64,000 bases of DNA from Nakamurella deserti. Its GTDB lineage: Bacteria > Actinomycetota > Actinomycetes > Mycobacteriales > Nakamurellaceae. Made by a program: the position numbers and the translations under genes. The notes under the pieces were generated by a model. It worked only from the letters and a program-made list of their open reading frames with translations. It did not search any database and was not told the origin of the DNA. Positions 1 to 9,131 of this stretch are shown here, one piece after another. The number at the start of each line of letters is the position of its first letter. The first letter of the stretch is position 1. Location: NCBI RefSeq assembly GCF_003260015.1, contig NZ_QCXS01000002.1:2418001-2482000 (forward strand), given 5' to 3'.

Positions 1-1442
1 GGCACGGGTCCGAAGCCACCGTGACCCTGAGCTGTCCGGTCGCCTCCGGGCCGACCGGACAGCAGCGCCCGGGTGACCTCCTGGGTGGCGTCCAGCATGT
101 CGTCCAGCGCCGCGTCGAGGTCGGCGCCGTGCACCACGGCCGCCCCGGGTTCCCCGTCGGTGCGGGTGAGCGACTCCAGCACGGCCCGGCGCAGCAGCTC
201 CTTCACGAACGACGCCGTCATCCCCCCGGTCCGCTCGACCACCCGGTCGACGTCGGCGTCGGACACACGCATCGGCACCCGTGCCCCGTACACCGCGAAC
301 AACCGGCGACGGGCGTCGGCGTCGGGCAGGCCGATCTCCACGGCGACGTCGACCCGGCCGGGCCGGGCGGCGAGGGCCGGCTCGAGCAGGTCCGCGCGGT
401 TGGTGGTCAGCAGGAAGACGAGGTCCGCGTCGGCGGCGGCCCCGTCCATCACGTCGAGCAGCTCGAACAGCACCGGGCTGGGGCCGGGTCCGTATCCGCG
501 GTCCTCGGCGACGAGGTCGACGTCCTCCAGCACCACCGCCGCCGGCTGCAGCGTCCGGGCCAACGGGGCCACCGACCCGATGAGGTGCAGGGACCGACCG
601 GACAGCAGCAGCACCGTGTAGCCCGTCAGCCGACCGACGACATAGCGCACCGTGTGTGTCTTGCCGGTACCCGGCGGCCCGTACAGCAGCAGCCCCCGCT
701 TCAGGTGCTGGCCGGCGGCCCGCATCCGGTCGCGCAGGCCCGCCATGTCGACGGTGTGCCGTTCCACGCGGCGCAGCACCGCTTCGGGGAGCACCACGTC
801 CTCCCGTCGGGTCTCCGGTAGCGACACGAAGGCGATCGACAGCCCGCCCTGGTTGTCGGCCACGAGTTCCAGCACGTGTCCGCGGTACACGTTGAGCGCG
901 GTCGCCAGCTCGACGAGCTCCTGCTGCACAGCCTGCGCCGCGGCCACCGACAGCCCCACCACCTCCAGGGTCAGGGTGGGTTGCTGGTGCGGCTCGGGTC
1001 CGCGGACCATCAGCACGTAGGGCCCGCGGCTGTCGGTGACGAGCAGCAGGCCGGTGCGCAGGCACGCGAGCGTGCTGCCGGGTCCGTTCGGCAGGTCGAC
1101 GAGGTCGGGCGCGGACAGTCGCAGCGGCGGCAGACCCTCCCCGCTGAGCAGCTGGCTGAGGGTGACGCCGCCGTAGTGCGGCGGCAGAGCCAGCCCGTGC
1201 ACCGCCACCGTGCGGCCCGGTGACGTCGTCCAGGCATCCAGTGCGGTCTGGACGTTGACCTGTTCGTACGGCGGGAGGTCGCGGGCGACGACCGAGGCGT
1301 GTCGACGCTCCTCGCCCAGGTGACCGACCAGCAACTCGGTGACCCGGCGGCCGACGCCGGGGTCGGCCGCCTGGTGCACCCACTCGAGGAAGGCGACGTA
1401 GCGACGGGCGAACGCGCGTGCGTCGTCCTCGGATGCGGTCAT
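1..1442 (-). CDS. AAA+ family ATPase (C-terminus cut by window edge)
   Basis: The reading frame starts at ATG 1442 and runs off the left edge after about 480 codons, so the C-terminus is missing. Roughly the first 240 residues form an N-terminal region I do not recognise. A single AAA+ module follows: Walker A GPPGTGKT near residue 255, Walker B VVLEDVDLV near residue 302, and the arginine-finger motif RPGRVD further on. This layout fits a single-module AAA ATPase of the FtsH/CDC48 class, which remodels or unfolds a protein partner. No partner is evident; the next gene upstream in the same direction is a lipoate-transferase-like gene about 70 bp away. Class is certain, substrate unknown. Confidence 0.85.
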   Translation of the reverse strand, partial: MTASEDDARAFARRYVAFLEWVHQAADPGVGRRVTELLVGHLGEERRHASVVARDLPPYEQVNVQTALDAWTTSPGRTVAVHGLALPPHYGGVTLSQLLSGEGLPPLRLSAPDLVDLPNGPGSTLACLRTGLLLVTDSRGPYVLMVRGPEPHQQPTLTLEVVGLSVAAAQAVQQELVELATALNVYRGHVLELVADNQGGLSIAFVSLPETRREDVVLPEAVLRRVERHTVDMAGLRDRMRAAGQHLKRGLLLYGPPGTGKTHTVRYVVGRLTGYTVLLLSGRSLHLIGSVAPLARTLQPAAVVLEDVDLVAEDRGYGPGPSPVLFELLDVMDGAAADADLVFLLTTNRADLLEPALAARPGRVDVAVEIGLPDADARRRLFAVYGARVPMRVSDADVDRVVERTGGMTASFVKELLRRAVLESLTRTDGEPGAAVVHGADLDAALDDMLDATQEVTRALLSGRPGGDRTAQGHGGFGPV

Positions 1443-1514
1443 CTGCGGGCCCCCTCGATGCGCGATGGCGCTCACCGTACCGGTGACCGGTGACCGCTCA
1501 CCTTCCAAGACCGG

Positions 1515-2282
1515 TCAGCCGGGTTCGGGGGTGCGGTGCCGGTCGACGGCGGCCTCCGCGGCGAGGGGCACCGCGGCGGGCACCGTCCCGGCGACCAGGT
1601 CGTAGCGCGCGCCGTAGGCCGCGACGACGGCGTCCGCGACGGCCTCCACCGGCGTGCCGGACACGGTGTCCTCGACGGCGCCGACGGTCTCCGGCCGCCA
1701 GCTCAGGCCCAGGTGGCGGTAGGCCGGCTCCAGGACGTCGCGGACGGCAGCCGCGTCGGTCACCACGATCATCGAGCTGAAGAGCCAGCCACCGGGAACC
1801 AGCCGCTGGGCGGTGCCGACGAGCTTGCGGCCGCCGCCGTCGTGCACGCTGAACTCACCGGGGCAGTACTCGCCCGGCACCTCGCCCACGCCGGCCGGCA
1901 CGCCGAGCTGCCGCAGGGCACCGGCGAGGAGCTCCCCGAAGTCGGCGAACCGGGCCCGGATGTCGATGGCTCCGCGCGGCGCGGCCGACACGTGGTCCAG
2001 GCCGAGGCACCCCGGGTGGTAGGCCGTCGCCCGGCCGCCGGGGCCACGGCGCACCGCGGCGAAGCCGGCCGCCCGGACGGTGCGGACCGCCTCGCCGATC
2101 CCGGGTGTGAGGCAGTCACGGGCGCTGAAGGCCACCGTCGGCCGCGGCCGGTAGAGCCGCAGCGTGGCACCCTCGCCCCGTTCGGCGACCAGCCGCATCC
2201 ACGCCGGCCCGAGGGCGATGTCACGCAACGGATCACGCGACACCGGATCGCGGACCAGGGTCAGCGGATCGGGTGTGGTCAC
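1515..2282 (-). CDS. Lipoyl/octanoyl transferase, BPL/LplA/LipB family
   Basis: 255 residues, about usual for the family. The fold signature is RRGPGGRATAYHPG (residues 78-91), matching the RRxxGG ligand-binding loop, and GRKLVGTAQR (151-160), whose Lys153 is the conserved acyl-binding lysine. Cys140 in EYCPGEFSV sits where LipM/LipL-type amidotransferases carry their catalytic cysteine, so an octanoyl or lipoyl transfer role is at least as likely as ATP-dependent ligation. The protein would attach lipoyl groups to E2 or GcvH subunits in the cytoplasm. It starts 35 bp downstream of the rlmB stop on the same strand. LipM, LipL and LplA subtypes cannot be separated by eye. Confidence 0.8.
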   Translation of the reverse strand: MTTPDPLTLVRDPVSRDPLRDIALGPAWMRLVAERGEGATLRLYRPRPTVAFSARDCLTPGIGEAVRTVRAAGFAAVRRGPGGRATAYHPGCLGLDHVSAAPRGAIDIRARFADFGELLAGALRQLGVPAGVGEVPGEYCPGEFSVHDGGGRKLVGTAQRLVPGGWLFSSMIVVTDAAAVRDVLEPAYRHLGLSWRPETVGAVEDTVSGTPVEAVADAVVAAYGARYDLVAGTVPAAVPLAAEAAVDRHRTPEPG

Positions 2283-2317
2283 CGCACGTCTGCGAAGTCG
2301 GTCCCCGACCGGTCCGG

Positions 2318-3289
2318 TCAGTCCTGCCGACGTCGGCGGGCGACCTCGGCGAGGACCACCCCGGCGGCGACGGAGGCGTTGAGGGACTCCACCGCACGGG
2401 CCATCGGGATCGAGATGGTGGCGTCGCAGGCGCTGATGGTGAGCCGGGCCAGTCCGCGGCCCTCTGAGCCGACGACGATCACCAGCGGGCCGGTGGCCAG
2501 TTCGAAGTCGTCGGTGGTGGTGGTGCCGTCGGCGTCCAGACCGACGATCATCGCGCCGGTGGCGGCGAAGTCCTTGAGGGTGCGCACCAGGTTGGTGCAG
2601 CGCGCCACCGGGATCCGGGCCGCGGTGCCCGCCGAGGTCCGCCAGGCCGACGCCGTCATACCGGCCGAGCGCCGCTCGGGCACCACGACCCCCTGGGCGC
2701 CGAACGCCGCCGCCGACCGGACGATGGCGCCCAGGTTGCGGGGGTCGGTGACGCCGTCCACGGCCACCAGCAGCAGCGGGGTGCCGGACGCGGCCGCCGC
2801 GGCCACGAGATCCTCCGGGTGGGCGTAGTCGTACGGCGGCACCTTCAGCGCGAGCCCCTGGTGGATGCCGTTGCCGGTCAACCGGTCCATCTCGCCGCGG
2901 CTGATCTCCAGCAGCGCGATACCGCGGTCGGCGGCCTCGTGCACCGCCTCGGTGACCCGCTCGTCGGCCGACAGCCCCTGCGCGACGTACAGCGCCGTCG
3001 CGGGCACCCCGGCCCGGAGCGCCTCCACCACCGGGTTGCGGCCGATGACGGTCTCCGGCAGTTCGCCCTTGCCGGTGCGGGCGGCGCGGCGGGTGCCGCC
3101 GCCGCGGGCCTCGGCCTTGGCGGCGCGGACGGCGCGCTTGGCCGCCGGGTGGTACGAGCGTTCCTCGGCCGGCGGCGTCGGGCCGCGGCCCTTCAGGCCA
3201 CGACGGGCCTGGCCGCCGGAGCCGACGACCATGCCCTTCTTGCTGCCGGACTTGCGGACAGCGCCCTTGCGCTGCGAATTGCCTGCCAT
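2318..3289 (-). CDS. rlmB: 23S rRNA (guanosine-2'-O-)-methyltransferase RlmB
   Basis: SpoU/TrmH-family methyltransferase of 323 residues that would 2'-O-methylate G2251 of 23S rRNA. The first 85 residues are a basic, Gly/Arg/Lys-rich extension common in actinobacterial RlmB. A substrate-binding domain follows ([14 protein letters not shown]), then the trefoil-knot SPOUT domain with motif 1 [16 protein letters not shown], motif 2 VVGSEGRGL and motif 3 [10 protein letters not shown], all complete. It lies 44 bp downstream of cysS on the same strand. The cysS-rlmB neighbourhood is typical of actinobacteria, although the usual ispD/ispF genes are absent here. Confidence 0.93.
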   Translation of the reverse strand: MAGNSQRKGAVRKSGSKKGMVVGSGGQARRGLKGRGPTPPAEERSYHPAAKRAVRAAKAEARGGGTRRAARTGKGELPETVIGRNPVVEALRAGVPATALYVAQGLSADERVTEAVHEAADRGIALLEISRGEMDRLTGNGIHQGLALKVPPYDYAHPEDLVAAAAASGTPLLLVAVDGVTDPRNLGAIVRSAAAFGAQGVVVPERRSAGMTASAWRTSAGTAARIPVARCTNLVRTLKDFAATGAMIVGLDADGTTTTDDFELATGPLVIVVGSEGRGLARLTISACDATISIPMARAVESLNASVAAGVVLAEVARRRRQD

Positions 3290-3333
3290 GTCAGTTCTTC
3301 CGTCGGTGCTGCGACTACGTGTGGGAGTGCGGG

Positions 3334-4722
3334 TCAGTGGCCGACGAGCGACCAGGTGGCGCCGTCACGGCTGTCCTGGACGACGAACCCGGCCGCCGCG
3401 AGCTGGTCGCGGATGCGGTCGGAGGTGGCGAAGTCCCTGACGGCGCGGGCCGCGGCGCGCTGCGCGAGCAGACCGTTGACCAGCGCGTCGGTCGCCGCCA
3501 GCAGCCCCTGGTCGGTGCCGCCGGCCGCCCACTGGGCGTCGAACGGGTCGGTGCCGAGGACGGCCAGCATCGACCGGACCGCCACCGCGTGCTGCAGCGC
3601 CGCCGCCCGGTCACCGGCCTCCAGCGCGGTGTTGCCCCGCCGGGTGTGCTCGTGCACCACCGCCAGCGCACGCGGCACGTGCAGGTCGTCGTCCATCGCG
3701 GTGACGAAGTCGGCCGGCAGCTCATCGAGCCCCACCTCGCCGACCCGGTCGGCGACCCGCCGCAGGAAGGCCTCGATGCGGTCGAACGAGGTGACCGAGT
3801 CGTCGAGGGCGTCCTGTGAGTACTCGATGGGCGACCGGTAGTGGGCGCTGATCAGATAGAAGCGCAACGCGATCGCCCGGGTGTGGGCGGTGATCGCCGG
3901 AACCGTCTCGGTGTTGCCGAGCGACTTGCTCATCTTCTCGCCGGCCAGGGTGACCCAGTGGTGGTGCATCCAGAAGTTGGCGAAGTCGTCACCGGCCCCG
4001 ACGGACTGGGCCCGCTCGTTCTCGTGGTGGGGGAACACCAGGTCCAGCCCGCCACCGTGGATGTCGAACCGCGGACCCAGGTACGTGCGGGCCATCGCCG
4101 AGCACTCGATGTGCCAGCCCGGCCGGCCCGGGCCCCACGGTGAGTCCCAGAACGGCTCGCCCGGTTTGGCGGCCTTCCACAGTGTGAAGTCGGACGCGTC
4201 GCGCTTGCCCGTGGCCGCGGACTCCCCCTGGCTGAGTTCGTCGAGCTTCTGGCCGGAGAGCGCGCCGTAGCTGTCCAGCGTCCGGACGGCGAAGTAGACG
4301 TCGCCGTCGGCGGCGTAGGCGTGGCCGTCGGCGACCAGCTCGCCGATCATCGCGATCATCTGCGGGATGTGCCCGGTGGCCCGCGGCTCCACCGACGGCT
4401 TGCGGCACCCCAGGGTGTCGTACGCGTCGTTGAAGACCCGCTCGTACGTGGTGGCCCACTCCCACCACGGCCGGCCGGCGGCGGCGGCCTTGGTGAGGAT
4501 CTTGTCGTCGATGTCGGTGACGTTGCGGACGTAGACGACGTTTAGCCCACGGTGCGTCAGCCACCGCGCCAGTACGTCGAAGACCAGGCTCGAGCGGGTG
4601 TGCCCGATGTGCGGGGCGCTCTGCACGGTGGCCCCGCACACGTACATCGAGACGGTGCCGGGGACGAGCGGCTCGAAGGTCCGCACCGACCGGGTCGCGG
4701 TGTCGTAGAGGGAAAGGGGCAC
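3334..4722 (-). CDS. cysS: Cysteinyl-tRNA synthetase
   Basis: 462-residue class I aminoacyl-tRNA synthetase that charges tRNA-Cys. The HIGH motif is intact ([13 protein letters not shown], near residue 29), as are the zinc/substrate segment GWHIECSAM and the KMSKS loop (EKMSKSLGN). Length and the DALR-like C-terminal region are normal. The start is GTG 4722 with AAGG about 10 nt upstream. This is the paralogue expected for translation: it lacks the features of MshC, the related Cys:GlcN-Ins ligase of mycothiol synthesis. It is co-directional with rlmB, with a 44-bp gap. Confidence 0.95.
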   Translation of the reverse strand: MPLSLYDTATRSVRTFEPLVPGTVSMYVCGATVQSAPHIGHTRSSLVFDVLARWLTHRGLNVVYVRNVTDIDDKILTKAAAAGRPWWEWATTYERVFNDAYDTLGCRKPSVEPRATGHIPQMIAMIGELVADGHAYAADGDVYFAVRTLDSYGALSGQKLDELSQGESAATGKRDASDFTLWKAAKPGEPFWDSPWGPGRPGWHIECSAMARTYLGPRFDIHGGGLDLVFPHHENERAQSVGAGDDFANFWMHHHWVTLAGEKMSKSLGNTETVPAITAHTRAIALRFYLISAHYRSPIEYSQDALDDSVTSFDRIEAFLRRVADRVGEVGLDELPADFVTAMDDDLHVPRALAVVHEHTRRGNTALEAGDRAAALQHAVAVRSMLAVLGTDPFDAQWAAGGTDQGLLAATDALVNGLLAQRAAARAVRDFATSDRIRDQLAAAGFVVQDSRDGATWSLVGH

Positions 4723-4780
4723 GTGGGAACCTTACCGGCTCACCCCGTCGCCCCCGGGGGGTCGAGCATCGTCGGGCCGC

Positions 4781-5002
4781 TCAGCCGGCGCCCTTGACAC
4801 GGGTGATCTCGGCGCGCACCTCGGCCCGGAACACCGGCACGTGGGAAGAACCGGTGGTGCCGGCGGCCGCGTGCAGTGCCCGCAGCTCGACGAGCACCTC
4901 CGGCGGCTCCCGCATCCCCGAGTCCACCGCGGCCCGGAGTCGGAAGAAGTCGCCCCAGAGCCGGTCGAGGGCGTCGTCGGCGGCGGCAGCTGCGGCGGTC
5001 AC
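4781..5002 (-). CDS. Small hypothetical protein, 73 aa
   Basis: Not recognised. A strong Shine-Dalgarno GGAGGA lies 5 nt before GTG 5002, the main reason to call it. The product is alpha-helical in character: an Ala-rich start, then DALDRLWGDFFRLRAAVD and ELRALHAAAG, ending in a charged segment. There is no signal peptide or membrane segment. It sits 58 bp upstream of cysS on the same strand and could be cotranscribed with it. A conserved actinobacterial small protein is plausible, but I cannot name a family. Confidence 0.5.
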   Translation of the reverse strand: MTAAAAAADDALDRLWGDFFRLRAAVDSGMREPPEVLVELRALHAAAGTTGSSHVPVFRAEVRAEITRVKGAG

Positions 5003-5404
5003 GGCGGTCCTCCCACGGGGACGGGGGCCGATGTGAACGGCCGGTTAATTGTGTCCGGATCGGTGGGCACTGCGTAACGACCGCCCGGGCGGATGCGACG
5101 CACTCCACGGCAGGGCCGAACGGACACCGCCCGCACCGCCCGATACGTGACCGTGCGTGACGGAAACCCGCTCCGACTTCACCCTGTGCAATTGATGTGT
5201 CCCGCGTTACAGTCAGTGCATCAGGTTGCCGGGTCGACCGCACGCCCCGGAGCCGAGACCGACGGTCCGTCGTCGACCACCGTGGTGCCTGCGGACGCTG
5301 CACCGGACTCCGTCACGGGCGCTCCGTCCGTCCCTGATCCTGCCGTTCCCACCACCCGCCCCTTCCACCCTTCACACCCCTCGGGGAGCGAGCCGGAGGC
5401 CTCC
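5003..5404. other. Intergenic region between divergent small genes
   Basis: About 400 bp separating the minus-strand small ORF (start 5002) and the plus-strand small ORF (start 5405). It holds the promoters of both. The least GC-rich part is around 5180-5225 (TTGATG, then CGTTACAGT), a possible promoter for the rightward gene, but no convincing -10/-35 pair stands out. Nothing else recognisable. Confidence 0.35.
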
Positions 5405-5629
5405 ATGACCACCTCACCGTTCGTCGCACCACACCACCCGGCCGCCGGGAACCTGCAGCCGCATGACGCCGCGATCCCGGCCCGCCGGCCGCACCGTCCG
5501 TTCGTGCCGGCCCCGGTGCACACCGGCGTCGTCCGGCCGCCCGAGGTGGAATCGGACCAGCTCGTGGTCGCCGACGCCGTCCTCGAACTGCTCCGGACGG
5601 TCAACCAGAACGCCGTACGCCGGGCCTGA
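5405..5629 (+). CDS. Small hypothetical protein, 74 aa
   Basis: Not recognised. ATG 5405 is preceded by a purine-rich GGGAGCGAG stretch about 10 nt upstream. The N-terminal half is Pro/His/Arg-rich and probably disordered; the C-terminal half (SDQLVVADAVLELLRTVNQN) looks like one amphipathic helix. An in-frame upstream extension exists to 5093 but has low-complexity composition, so the downstream ATG is preferred. The stop lies 61 bp before the RNase HI gene on the same strand. Confidence 0.5.
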   Translation: MTTSPFVAPHHPAAGNLQPHDAAIPARRPHRPFVPAPVHTGVVRPPEVESDQLVVADAVLELLRTVNQNAVRRA

Positions 5630-5690
5630 ACCCGGCCGCACCCCGCCGGGGCGGGCCGATCGCCGCGACAGAGCCACTACCCTGACCCGG

Positions 5691-6182
5691 GTGTCGTCCC
5701 GCATCGTCCTGGCCACCGACGGATCCTGCCTGTCCAATCCCGGGGGGCCCGGCGGCTGGGCCTGGGTGGTGTCACCGACCTGCTGGGCGGCCGGCGGCAA
5801 CCCGAGCACCACCAACCAGCGGATGGAGCTGCAGGCCGTCGGCGAGGCCGTCCGCGCCTTCCCGGCCGACCGCCCGCTGCACATCCAGAGCGACAGCCTC
5901 TACGCGATCAAGTGCCTCACCGAATGGCTGCCGGCCTGGAAACGCAACAACTGGGTCAACTCGGCCAAGAAGCCGGTCAGCAACCGCGATCTCATCGAGT
6001 ACATCGCGTTCCTGATGACCGACCGCGACATCACCTTCGAGCACGTCCGCGGCCACCGCGGTCACGTCCTCAACGAGCTGGCCGACGTCAAGTGCGGTGC
6101 GGCCGCGGCCGCCACCCGTGACGGCTCCGCCGTGGACACCGGCCCGGCCGGCTGCATCGACCGGCTGCTCACCACCGTCTGA
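5691..6182 (+). CDS. Ribonuclease HI family protein
   Basis: 163 residues from GTG 5691. It hydrolyses RNA in RNA-DNA hybrids. All four acidic catalytic positions are visible: Asp10 (ATDGSC), Glu46 (NQRMELQAV), Asp68 (IQSDSLYAI) and Asp132 (NELADVKC), with His125 in the HRGH loop before the last. The basic stretch AWKRNNWVNSAKKPV corresponds to the substrate-binding basic protrusion of bacterial RNase HI. The C-terminus is slightly longer than the minimal domain. Its stop is only 3 bp from the convergent sugar-isomerase stop. Confidence 0.9.
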   Translation: MSSRIVLATDGSCLSNPGGPGGWAWVVSPTCWAAGGNPSTTNQRMELQAVGEAVRAFPADRPLHIQSDSLYAIKCLTEWLPAWKRNNWVNSAKKPVSNRDLIEYIAFLMTDRDITFEHVRGHRGHVLNELADVKCGAAAAATRDGSAVDTGPAGCIDRLLTTV

Positions 6183-6185
6183 CGG

Positions 6186-6989
6186 TCAGCCCGGGACGAC
6201 CGGACCCGGCGCCCAGTGCAGCCGGGCGAAACCCAGCGCCTCCGCGAGGTCGAGTTCGCGTGCCGCCGGCGTCGCCTTGCGGGTACTGATCTCCACCACC
6301 ACGGTGCCGTCGAAACCGGTGCGGGCCAACCGCTCCAGCAACTCGCCGCACGGCTGGCCACCGCGCCCCGGCACGAGATGCTCGTCCAGCGCGGAACCGG
6401 TGCCGTCGGTCAGGTGCAGGTGGGTCATCCGCTCCCCCATCCGGTCAGCCATCGTCAACGCGTCCACCCCGGCGGTCGCGGTGTGCGACAGATCGAGGGT
6501 GTACCAGGCGTGCCCGGTTCCGACGGACGGGTCCCAGTGCGGCCGGTACGTCGACACCTCCTGCCCCCGGACGCGGGCCGGGAACATGTTCTCCACGGCG
6601 ATGCGGACGTCGGTGCGGGACTGCAGCTCCGCCACGATCGCGGAGAAGTCGGCACCGGCCTGGCGCTGCCAGACGAACGGCGGGTGCGTGACGACGACCG
6701 ACGCGCCGAGCGTCTCGGCCAGGTCGACGGACCGCGCGAGCTTGGCGACCGGGTCGGTGCTCCACACCCGGCTGGTCATCAGCACACACGGCGAGTGCAC
6801 CGAGATGACCGGCAGCTGGTAGGTCTGCATCAGCGCGTCCAGCTCGTCGGCGGACCGGCTCGTGGAGTCGGTCCAGACGAACACCTCGACGCCGTCGTAA
6901 CCGAGCTCGGCGGCCCGCCGGAACGCCGTCGCCGTCGACTCCGGGTAGACCGATGCGGTGGACAGACCGATGGGGACCGTGCCGTTCAC
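6186..6989 (-). CDS. Sugar phosphate isomerase/epimerase-like TIM-barrel protein
   Basis: AP endonuclease 2-type TIM barrel, about 267 residues. Visible signatures are the first strand IGLSTASVYP, VISVHSPCV, VVVTHPPF, the metal-ligand strand IAVENMF, TLDLSHTATAG and THLHLTDG, and the terminal VVVEIST strand. These give the Glu/Asp/His metal set of the family. Real substrates are unknown. Start: GTG 6989 has AGGGGG 8 nt upstream; GTG 7010 is an in-frame alternative. A protein of this family lies near senX3-regX3 in mycobacteria (Rv0498 region, from memory), consistent with this neighbourhood. Downstream of regX3 and convergent with RNase HI. Confidence 0.8.
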   Translation of the reverse strand: MNGTVPIGLSTASVYPESTATAFRRAAELGYDGVEVFVWTDSTSRSADELDALMQTYQLPVISVHSPCVLMTSRVWSTDPVAKLARSVDLAETLGASVVVTHPPFVWQRQAGADFSAIVAELQSRTDVRIAVENMFPARVRGQEVSTYRPHWDPSVGTGHAWYTLDLSHTATAGVDALTMADRMGERMTHLHLTDGTGSALDEHLVPGRGGQPCGELLERLARTGFDGTVVVEISTRKATPAARELDLAEALGFARLHWAPGPVVPG

Positions 6990-7047
6990 CCGTGCCACCC
7001 CCTGATCCACGCCCGGCTGCCCAGGCTAGCCGGAACGGGAGCGGGCC

Positions 7048-7728
7048 TCAGGTCTCGAACTTGTAGCCGAGCCCGCGGATGGTGAGCAGGTGCCGGGGGT
7101 TGGTCGGGTCCGGCTCGATCTTCGTCCGCAGCCGTTTCACGTGCACGTCGAGGGTCTTGGTGTCGCCGACGTAGTCCGCACCCCACACCCGGTCGATCAA
7201 CTGGCCGCGGGTCAGTACCCGTCCCGAGTTGCGCAGCAGGTACTCCAGCAGGTCGAACTCCTTGAGCGGCAGCAGCACCTGCCGGCCGTCGACGGCGACC
7301 ACGTGGCGTTCGACGTCCATCCGCACCGGGCCGGCCGCGAGGACCATCGACTCGGGCTCCTCGGCGTCGGTGCCTCGTCGCAGGACGGCACGGATGCGGG
7401 CGATCAGCTCCCGCGCGGAGTAGGGCTTGGTGACGTAGTCGTCGGCGCCGAGCTCCAGGCCGACCACCTTGTCGATCTCGCTGTCCCGGGCGGTGACCAT
7501 GATGACCGGCACCGCGGACCGGGTCCGCAGCGAGCGGCACACCTCGGTGCCGCTCATCCCGGGGAGCATCAGGTCGAGCAGCACGATGTCGGCGCCGTTG
7601 CGGTCGAACTCGGTGAGGGCGTCCGGGCCGTTGGTCGCGGTGGCGGTGCTGAACCCCTCCTTGCGGAGCAGGAAGGCCAGCGGATCGGCCATCGACTCCT
7701 CGTCCTCGACGATCAGAACGCGGGTCAT
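7048..7728 (-). CDS. regX3: Phosphate-responsive response regulator RegX3
   Basis: 226-residue OmpR/PhoB-type regulator. The receiver domain has acidic pocket E8/D9, phospho-acceptor Asp52 (LLDLMLPG), the switch region VTARD and Lys in VTKPYS. The C-terminal winged helix has KEFDLLEYLLRN and RLRTKIEPDP with LLTIRGLGYKFE. ATG 7728 overlaps the senX3 stop as ATGA, implying translational coupling. The family (RegX3/PhoP/PhoB) activates phosphate-starvation genes by binding 11-nt direct-repeat PHO boxes. Such repeats occur here upstream of phoU, pstS, pit and the GDPD gene, making this the likely regulator of those promoters. Confidence 0.93.
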   Translation of the reverse strand: MTRVLIVEDEESMADPLAFLLRKEGFSTATATNGPDALTEFDRNGADIVLLDLMLPGMSGTEVCRSLRTRSAVPVIMVTARDSEIDKVVGLELGADDYVTKPYSARELIARIRAVLRRGTDAEEPESMVLAAGPVRMDVERHVVAVDGRQVLLPLKEFDLLEYLLRNSGRVLTRGQLIDRVWGADYVGDTKTLDVHVKRLRTKIEPDPTNPRHLLTIRGLGYKFET

Positions 7729-8975
7729 GAGCGGGTCGCCGGGCTCGAGCCGGTAAGGGGATCCACGCTGCTCGGTATAACAGCCGAAGGTGAACCCGAG
7801 GTGGACGACGGGCGAACGGGGTCGACGCCCACCGCGTCCAGCCCGGCCAGCGTGTGCGAGGTCGCCGGGCCGCGGTGGGTCGCGGGCAACCGGATGGTGA
7901 ACGTCGAGCCGGTGCCGACCCGCGACCACAGCGTCACCTCGCCGCCGTGGTTGGCGGCGACGTGCTTGACGATGGCCAGTCCCAGGCCGGTCCCCCCGGT
8001 CTGGCGGGAGCGGGCCGGGTCGGCCCGGAAGAACCGCTCGAAGACGCGCTCCTGCTGCGAGGCGGGGATGCCGGCGCCGCGGTCGGTGACCGCGAGCTCG
8101 ACGGTGTCGTCGCGGACCACCCGGTTGATCGTCACGGGGGTGCCGGCCGGTGAGTAGTGCACCGCGTTGTCGACCAGGTTGGTCAGCGCGGTGATCAGCA
8201 GGGTCCGGTCACCACGCACGAAGATGCCCGGGGTGCCGCCGACGCCGACGGTGATCCCGGCCGCGTCGGCGATCGTGGCGGTGCGGCTGATGACCTCGTC
8301 GATGACGCCGTCGAGCCCGACGAGGGTCTGCTCCAACGACTCGTCGCCGCCGCCCTGCAGCTTCGACAGCGAGATCAGTTCCGAGACCAGCATTCCCAGC
8401 CGGGTGGACTCCTTGGCGATCTTGCTGGTGAAGTGCCGCACCGTGTCCGGGTCGTCCGCACCGTCCAGCACGGCCTCGGCGAGCAGCGAGATGGCACCGA
8501 TCGGGGTCTTCAGCTCGTGCGAGACGTTGGCCACGAAATCGCGCCGGACCGCCTCGGTGCGGACCGCCGCCGACTCGTCCGCACCGATCACCAGCACGGT
8601 GTCCTCGTCGATCCGGCGGACCTCGGCGTGGACCTGGCGGGGCGCGCCGCGACCGGTCTTCTCGGTCAGGTCGACGTCGACCGGCTCCCCGGAGATCAGC
8701 GTCCGCTCGGCCGCCTCCACGATCCGCGCGTCGGCGAAACCGGCTCGGACGACACCGAGTTCGGTGGCCCGGGCGTTGGCCAGCAGCACGTGCTGCTGGT
8801 GGTCCAGGATCGCGTAACCGCTCTTGGTGCCGGCCAGCACGGCGCGGGCCAGGGGGTCGCCGTCGCCCGTGCGGTCCCGTTCGTCCTCCTGGTTGCGACG
8901 CAGGACCAGGACGGCGGCGAGCCATCCGAGGAGGCCGGCGGCGACGGCGACGGCCACGACGGCGGCGGTGTTCAT
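7725..8975 (-). CDS. senX3: Sensor histidine kinase SenX3
   Basis: 416 residues from ATG 8975. One N-terminal membrane segment (about residues 4-24) is followed by a PAS-like region (SGYAILDHQQHVLLANARA), HisKA with phospho-His in NVSHELKTPIGA, and HATPase_c with N box LVDNAVHYS, G1 DRGAGIP and G2 GGTGLGLAI. Two transmembrane helices are usual in mycobacterial SenX3; only one is clear here. It pairs with RegX3 through a 4-bp overlap. No intergenic repeat separates the two genes, unlike M. tuberculosis, where MIRU repeats sit between them. Senses phosphate status, normally with PhoU and Pst. Confidence 0.93.
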   Translation of the reverse strand: MNTAAVVAVAVAAGLLGWLAAVLVLRRNQEDERDRTGDGDPLARAVLAGTKSGYAILDHQQHVLLANARATELGVVRAGFADARIVEAAERTLISGEPVDVDLTEKTGRGAPRQVHAEVRRIDEDTVLVIGADESAAVRTEAVRRDFVANVSHELKTPIGAISLLAEAVLDGADDPDTVRHFTSKIAKESTRLGMLVSELISLSKLQGGGDESLEQTLVGLDGVIDEVISRTATIADAAGITVGVGGTPGIFVRGDRTLLITALTNLVDNAVHYSPAGTPVTINRVVRDDTVELAVTDRGAGIPASQQERVFERFFRADPARSRQTGGTGLGLAIVKHVAANHGGEVTLWSRVGTGSTFTIRLPATHRGPATSHTLAGLDAVGVDPVRPSSTSGSPSAVIPSSVDPLTGSSPATRS

Positions 8976-9083
8976 GCAGTCATCGTAGGAAGTTCCGCGG
9001 CACCGCCGCTGACATGCGGGTGGACGGGCCGCGCACGTCACGTGACGCCGCACCGAACAGCCGGCGACCGCCCGGCGAACGGC

Positions 9084-9119
9084 GACGCCCCCGCTCCCGG
9101 GGCGGGGAGCGGGGGCGTC
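9084..9119 (-). terminator. Terminator hairpin after gpmA
   Basis: Perfect 15-bp stem (arms GACGCCCCCGCTCCC and its complement) around a 6-nt loop, 12 bp beyond the gpmA stop on the minus strand. There is no U-tract, as is usual in high-GC actinobacteria. It separates gpmA transcription from senX3. Confidence 0.75.
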
Positions 9120-9131
9120 GGGAGATCCGGC

